A DNA stretch of 64,000 nucleotides, taken from Channa striata (taxonomy: Eukaryota > Chordata > Actinopteri > Anabantiformes > Channidae). Under the pieces are notes generated by a model that had not been told where the DNA came from, searched no databases, and saw only the letters and a list, made by a program, of their open reading frames with translations. The stretch lies in assembly GCA_033026295.1 (NCBI GenBank), contig CM065181.1:22591588-22655587 (forward strand). Direction: 5' to 3'. The position numbers and the translations under genes were made by a program. Shown here one piece after another: positions 59,453 through 64,000 of this stretch. Numbering within the stretch: the first letter of the stretch is position 1; the number at the start of each line of letters is the position of its first letter.

Positions 59453-59954
59453 ATGACTCTGATCTCCGTCCTCATCTGGACTCTCCTCTGCTGCTGCTTC
59501 ACAGGTAAAGTCCAGAGAATCCAACTCGTCTCCTCGATCAACATCCATCCCTCTGAAATGAAGCCCACAAAACCATGATGCTGCTTGATGTTTTTGTCTC
59601 TGTGTCCTCAGAGTCCAGAGGTCAGGTCACAGTGACTCAGCCTGGAGCAGTGAGCTCTGATCTGGGAGGAACCACAACCATCACATGTAAAACCAGTCAG
59701 AATGTGTATGGTGGGAACTGTTTAGCCTGGTACCAACAAAAAGATGGACAAACTCCCAAACTGCTCATTTACTACACTACCACTCGAGCATCAGGGATTC
59801 CTGCTCGTTTTTCAGGCAGTGGATCAAACTCTGACTTCACTCTGACCATCAGTGGAGTCCAGACTGAAGATGCAGCAGTTTATTACTGTCAGAGTCTTCA
59901 CTACATCAACAGTCAGTGGTTGTTCACACAGTGAAAAAGCGTCGTACAAAAACC
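59453..59954 (+). CDS. IgL V6, family A, germline V gene with 12-RSS
   Basis: Leader exon 59453-59504, a 107-base intron, V exon 59612-59926, open. It reads GQVTVTQPGAVSSDLGGTTT, ITCKTSQNVYGGNCLAWYQQ, LLIYYTTTRASGIPARF, YYCQSLHYINSQWLFT. RSS: CACAGTG (59927-59933), 12-base spacer, ACAAAAACC (59946-59954). There is an extra cysteine in CDR1 (GGNCLAW) where V4 has tyrosine. Confidence 0.93.
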
Positions 59955-60446
59955 TCCCTCAGTCAGACTGAACAGAAACTGAACTGATGCTGCAGCTGGA
60001 AGCTACTGCAGAGACTGAGACACTTCACTGAATGTGCACAAACACCAGCTCATATTTAAACTCTAGTCATCAGTCACTGTGTCTCTTAAGATAAACATTA
60101 ATATAAAGCATCAAGAACATTTTTACAAACATTAATTCTTCACTATATACATTTTTGATACAAGGGCTCAGCAACACAGGGCAGTTTTAGATTAAACGGA
60201 GGATCTGGAAATTAAAACAAATTCACAACTTCCTGAAGAATCAGCACCTTTTTCTGGATTATCTATTTTGCATGTTCAGAAAATCATAAACATTGTTTGG
60301 ATCCACATCCAAACTGAGATATTGAATTAGAATCACAACTGTAACATTTCCCCAACATGAAATAAAACATAATTTGGAATTATTGTTTCTCAGGTTGAAT
60401 TTCCTGATACAGTGCAGAGGACAGATCCAGCTGAGTGACTGTGTGT

Positions 60447-60454
60447 GTTTGCAT
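60447..60454 (+). promoter_or_regulatory. Octamer-like site upstream of V7
   Basis: GTTTGCAT at the same relative position as in V5, 101 bases before the ATG. Confidence 0.6.
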
Positions 60455-60547
60455 ACGTGTCCTGCCTCTGTCTCCCAGCTGTTAAGAGACCAGTGTTGAT
60501 CAGGGTCTGTCCAGGCCTTTCAGAGCCACTGACACGCCGGCAGCACA

Positions 60548-61098
60548 ATGATGATGTCTCTGAGTCTACTGCTGTCCACCCTGGGGCTCCTTGTTCAGGG
60601 TGAGACTCTCTTGGGATGAAACCAACTTCACCACAATGATGGAGAAACACTGAAACAAGCAGCATTGACCTTCTTCCATCTATTGTCCATGTTCAACAAA
60701 TGATGCTGATCGTCTTTGTCCAAGCTGGATTTGTCTCAATAACCCTTCTCCTCTTTTTCATGGTTTCCAGGTTCATCGGGACAAATCACCCTGACTCAGT
60801 CTCCTGGATCTCAGTCTGTTGCTCTAGGACAGACTGTCACCATCAGATGTAAAACCAGTTCAAGTGTAGGCAGCTGGCTCAGCTGGTACCTTCAGAAACC
60901 TGGAGAAGCTCCTAAACTCTTGATATATGCAGCTACAAATCGTCAGCCTGGAGTTTCTGATCGTTTCAGTGGAAGTGGATCTGGGACTGACTTCACTCTG
61001 ACCATCAGTAGAGTTCAGGGTGAAGATGCAGGAGTTTATTACTGTCAGCAGAGTAGCAGCTTCCCGTTCACACAGTGAAACAACGTCGTACAAAAACC
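60548..61098 (+). CDS. IgL V7, family B, germline V gene with 12-RSS
   Basis: Leader exon 60548-60599 (MMMSLSLLLSTLGLLVQ), a 171-base intron, V exon 60771-61070, open. Hallmarks: QITLTQSPGSQSVALGQTV, SSVGSWLSWYLQKPG, LLIYAATNRQPGVSDRFSG, YYCQQSSSFPFT. RSS: CACAGTG (61071-61077), 12-base spacer, ACAAAAACC (61090-61098). Almost all amino acid differences from V3 fall in CDR positions. Confidence 0.93.
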
Positions 61099-61149
61099 TC
61101 CCTCAGATAAAGAGGAACTGATGTGACTCAACAGCTGCATGAAACTAAA

Positions 61150-62880
61150 ACACAAAGGTTTGTACAGTGATACAGAAGTAAATTAAAATAAATTAACAAT
61201 CACAGGAAACAAACATGAATTGTGCATCTCTGTTCCTCCTTTGGTGTCTCGCCAGGGGCGTCACCATTTGACCCTTGGAGAACCACTTTATGTACATCCA
61301 AATGCTGCATTACGTGACGTCCCTCTGCTGCAGCTTCTCATTTGAGGGGAGCAGCAGAGGTTTTGATTTGAGCGAGTGAGACCAGCAGATGTGAGGTGTT
61401 TCTGTCACTGCAGAGAAGATCATTGGTGCTCCCCTTCACCTGTGTCGGAATTACTGCACGTGTGTGTCAGATTTACAGGGTCAGTGTTACGTCTGCATCC
61501 CCCTACACCCCCATGTAAGGGGATGCAAACGTAACCGTAAACCATCAGACGCAACAAAAATGGTCACGACCCAAAAGCAGAAGCTGAGACACACAGAGAG
61601 TGCAGGAGGTTAATTAACACATGAACTTCTAAAACAGTTAAATAATTATCACACAAAATACTGATGCTTTAATACTCAGCACAAAACTTCAGGACATGAC
61701 GATATCAACTCAAAGTCAGAAATTTTGACTATAACTAAATCCACACACAATGAGGAGACTAACACTACAACAGAAAATCACTCTTACACAGGAGATTAAT
61801 ATCACAAACAGAAATTCACTCTGACTCACAAACTATTAACAGCCTTACAAAGGGGAGGTGCATAGAGTCCAGAATCCTAACAATGATGATGATGATGAAA
61901 GGCAAAGGGCCAGTGAACCGTAACCAGGAGAAGAACAACCTTTATTCGTCACTTCGAGCACATGTACATGTCACAGTAAAACTTGACCTCTGCATTTAAC
62001 CCAGTGCAGTGGGAGCCCAGGGATCCAGCACTGGGTGTCTTGCTCAGGGACACTCGTGGTGGGCAGGCTGGGATTTGTTTTAAAGCCACATTAGGATTTT
62101 ATCCCAGTTCATCCATTTTACCATTCAGCTGCTCTGCTATACAAAAGATGAGGGCAATGAAAAACCAAACAGGACAAATACTTTTTCGAAATACTTTTTG
62201 CAGCCAGCTGTAGGCCTTATTAATTTCCACTGAATGAGTATTAAAACTGTAAATTCTAAATAAATAAAAGAGTGAATAGTTCCAGTGTGTTAAATAGTTG
62301 ATCTGATTCAACACACACCACAATTCATTCACATTCAGTTCTTCACTTCCTGTTTCATGTTTTCCTCTTTAACTTTTAGCTTGTCCTCTGTCTTCCTTTT
62401 GTTCACAGCACTTTGTCACAGCACCGTCTGTCCCATAAATATGTTATAATGATTATTTAGATTCAATGTAAATCAGAGAATGTTAAAGAATAAGAGCAGA
62501 GTAACTGGATTAGTCTTTATGCTGATGATGTCTGACTTTATGTTACTGAAACTCTTCAAATGCTCAGCAGATTTATGTCACTAAAAAAACAAATAACAGT
62601 TTAAATTCTCTCTTTCACAATGTCATCAACAAAAACCTGTAAACTCTCATATTTATGAGAAAGTTTGATCCAACTGTATTTAAATGACTGAGACAGTCTC
62701 AGGATCATTTTTTTATGTATAAAAATAAAGGCGAAAGCAGAATTTATTTGATGAGCAGATGTTTATTGTCTGGAGACATTGAAATTATAAACGTTATCAA
62801 CAACTGTTAAACATGAAAAGGGACAAAGAGTCAGAGAGAACAGAGTTGGAACCATTTGAGAGAATAATCAGTATCAGAGG
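61150..62880. other. Sequence between V7 and C of cluster 4
   Basis: A near-copy of the corresponding region of cluster 2 (42.88-44.5 kb). It is shorter because about 0.85 kb present in cluster 2 (roughly 42.02-42.88 kb) is absent after 61365. No gene. Confidence 0.55.
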
Positions 62881-62895
62881 AAAAAACTAATCAGA

Positions 62896-63227
62896 TCAGG
62901 ACTGGGGACACTGGTTTCTCGTCAGTGTCTCTGTGACTGGAGACTGGGAGCCCTGGGTGGCCTCACAGGTCACAGAGCCTGCATTCATCCACTGGTCTGC
63001 AGGGATCTTCAGGGTGCTGCTCCAGCTGTAGCGTCCGTCCTTGTCCAGCACCCCGGGACTCCTGGTCTCCTCCCAGCTGCCGCTGCTGCTGCTGCTGCCG
63101 TCCACCTTCCAGGACAGAGTCCAGCCTGAGGGGAAGCCCTTGTTGGCCAGACACATGAGCGTGACCTTGTCCTTCCTCTGTTCCAAACTGGACGGGGGCA
63201 GAACAGTCAGTGTGGGACGGACATCAC
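62896..63227 (-). CDS. IgL constant region exon, cluster 4
   Basis: A 332-nt C1-set exon after acceptor ttgtag. It reads DVRPTLTVLPPSSLEQRKDK, VTLMCLANKGFPSG, TLSWKVDGSSSSSGSW, SVTCEATQGSQSPVTETLTR, NQCPQS, stop. The only notable change near the end is Asn for Asp before the H-L cysteine. All structural cysteines are present. Confidence 0.95.
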
Positions 63228-63903
63228 CTACAATAGGAGACAACAATCAGAGGACACAGCTGTCAATCAAGCAGCAGACAGCTGGACACCTTTACTGTGT
63301 GACATTTTGTCCTTGAAGGAGTTTCTGTCAGATGGTCTTTCTGCTCCACCAGTCACTGACTCACACATTGTTTCACTTCCCTTTAAGAAACCTCTCATGC
63401 AGATCAGGACAGAGACAAACATCAGACACTTTGACCTGAAATATGTCACATAAAACTGTTTCATCCAAATCAGGACAAATCTTCACTCTACACGAGTTTA
63501 AACATAAAGACAACAATCAAATGTTCTTCACGTGGATTTCAGTCCCAATCAAACAGAATAAACGAAGAACACGAAATACAATAAAGTCCCGAGAGATTTG
63601 TCACAGTTTCAAACATCAGTAGTTATCGTTACTCTGTTCTAATTTAGTGGAAACAAGTCCAGATTAAAGAGATTCTCAAACAGTTTTCAATGTGGTGGTA
63701 AATGAAAACGTTCAGAAATATTTACACAGTTGGATTAAAGGAGTTTAAATGTGACCCTGACAGGAACATGGAAAGACAAGTTTAGTAAAACTGCTCTGAG
63801 TTCAGCTCCATGATGAAGGTGGGGGAACAAAAACACAGATACTGAATCTGTTCCAAGTCAAACAAGATCGTTTCAAACTCGACTTTACAATCATTTATTT
63901 AGT

Positions 63904-63942
63904 GTCAGTGACACAAAGTGACTGAGTCGTCGTACAAAAACC
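63904..63942 (-). other. Isolated 23-RSS in the J-C intron, cluster 4
   Basis: Nonamer GGTTTTTGT (63942-63934), 23-base spacer, heptamer CACTGAC (63910-63904), with no J coding sequence. In clusters 2 and 3 the true J lies about 330 bases further on, so the J of this cluster should start just outside the window. Confidence 0.75.
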
Positions 63943-64000
63943 TCTGACTGTACAGAGGCACGACTCTCTGACTTTGACAAACTGAACTAAAGCTGCAACA

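Noticed and set aside
35196..59548. A recurring antisense frame (DFTCEAAAEESPDEDGDQ...) at 35.2, 39.4, 49.1 and 59.2 kb
   Set aside because: It is the reverse complement of the V_A leader exon and 5' region. It recurs only because those segments are recent copies; the sense strand has leader, splice site, V exon and RSS.
40991..61093. Antisense open frames over V3, V5 and V7
   Set aside because: They are mirror frames of well-supported V exons on the plus strand.
44657..63316. Plus-strand frames (MSSTPGLLVS...) over the C exons
   Set aside because: They are shadows of the constant region on the minus strand, which has the Ig cysteines and matching splice phase.
1..64000. CRISPR arrays, bacterial operons, prophage or restriction systems
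   Set aside because: The DNA is vertebrate nuclear sequence; none of these is expected and no evenly spaced direct repeats were seen.

Overview
The window is vertebrate genomic DNA, almost certainly from a ray-finned (probably percomorph) fish. The evidence is compact multi-exon genes with GT/AG introns, a Tc1 transposon with long inverted repeats, L2-type LINE copies, an MHC class I gene with fish-like alpha domains, a pro-QRFP gene ending in a GGFGFRF-G-RKR signature, and above all repeated immunoglobulin light chain V-V-C-J clusters whose V genes point one way and J-C the other. All identifications come from reading the sequence; no database search was possible.

Layout. (1) 1-11 kb: a long interrupted CA repeat, a GC/CpG-rich block near 1.7-2.3 kb, and a set of minus-strand exon-like segments between about 9.4 and 4.6 kb whose protein I do not recognise. 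(2) 11.6-21.9 kb, minus strand: MHC class I. A lone, intact alpha-3 exon (11.6-11.9 kb) is followed by a 1.4 kb Tc1 element and then a complete seven-exon class I heavy chain gene (exon 1 at 21.7 kb, last exon at 15.1 kb). Every splice junction of that gene is readable, but it carries one extra base near the start of its alpha-3 exon. (3) 24.6-25.2 kb, minus strand: qrfp, with an apparent frameshift between the signal-peptide half and the RFamide half. (4) 28.6-31.4 kb, minus strand: a six-exon LIM-homeodomain gene of the apterous (Lhx2/Lhx9) type, and at 34.1 kb a broken copy of its first LIM exon.

(5) 35.2-64 kb: an immunoglobulin light chain locus. It holds one relic cluster (pseudo-V 35.3 kb, deleted C 36.4 kb, orphan RSS 37.2 kb) and three closely similar clusters. 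Each of the three has a family-A V and a family-B V on the plus strand, followed by C and J on the minus strand: V 39.6/40.7 with C 44.5 and J 45.85; V 49.4/51.6 with C 54.8 and J 56.1; V 59.5/60.5 with C 62.9 and a J expected just beyond the window end. V genes carry 12-bp-spacer RSSs and J segments 23-bp-spacer RSSs, the kappa-type arrangement; joining must be by inversion. LINE remnants separate the clusters, and a 100-base assembly gap (N) lies just upstream of the second V.

How it fits together. Class I heavy chain presents peptide to T cells and the light chain genes supply half of the B-cell antigen receptor, so two arms of adaptive immunity sit within 14 kb of gap-free sequence, separated by two non-immune genes (a neuropeptide precursor and a LIM-homeodomain factor). 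Also notable are an isolated 23-RSS without any J coding sequence in the J-C intron of each cluster, and frameshifts in two otherwise well-preserved genes, which need raw-read support before being called real.
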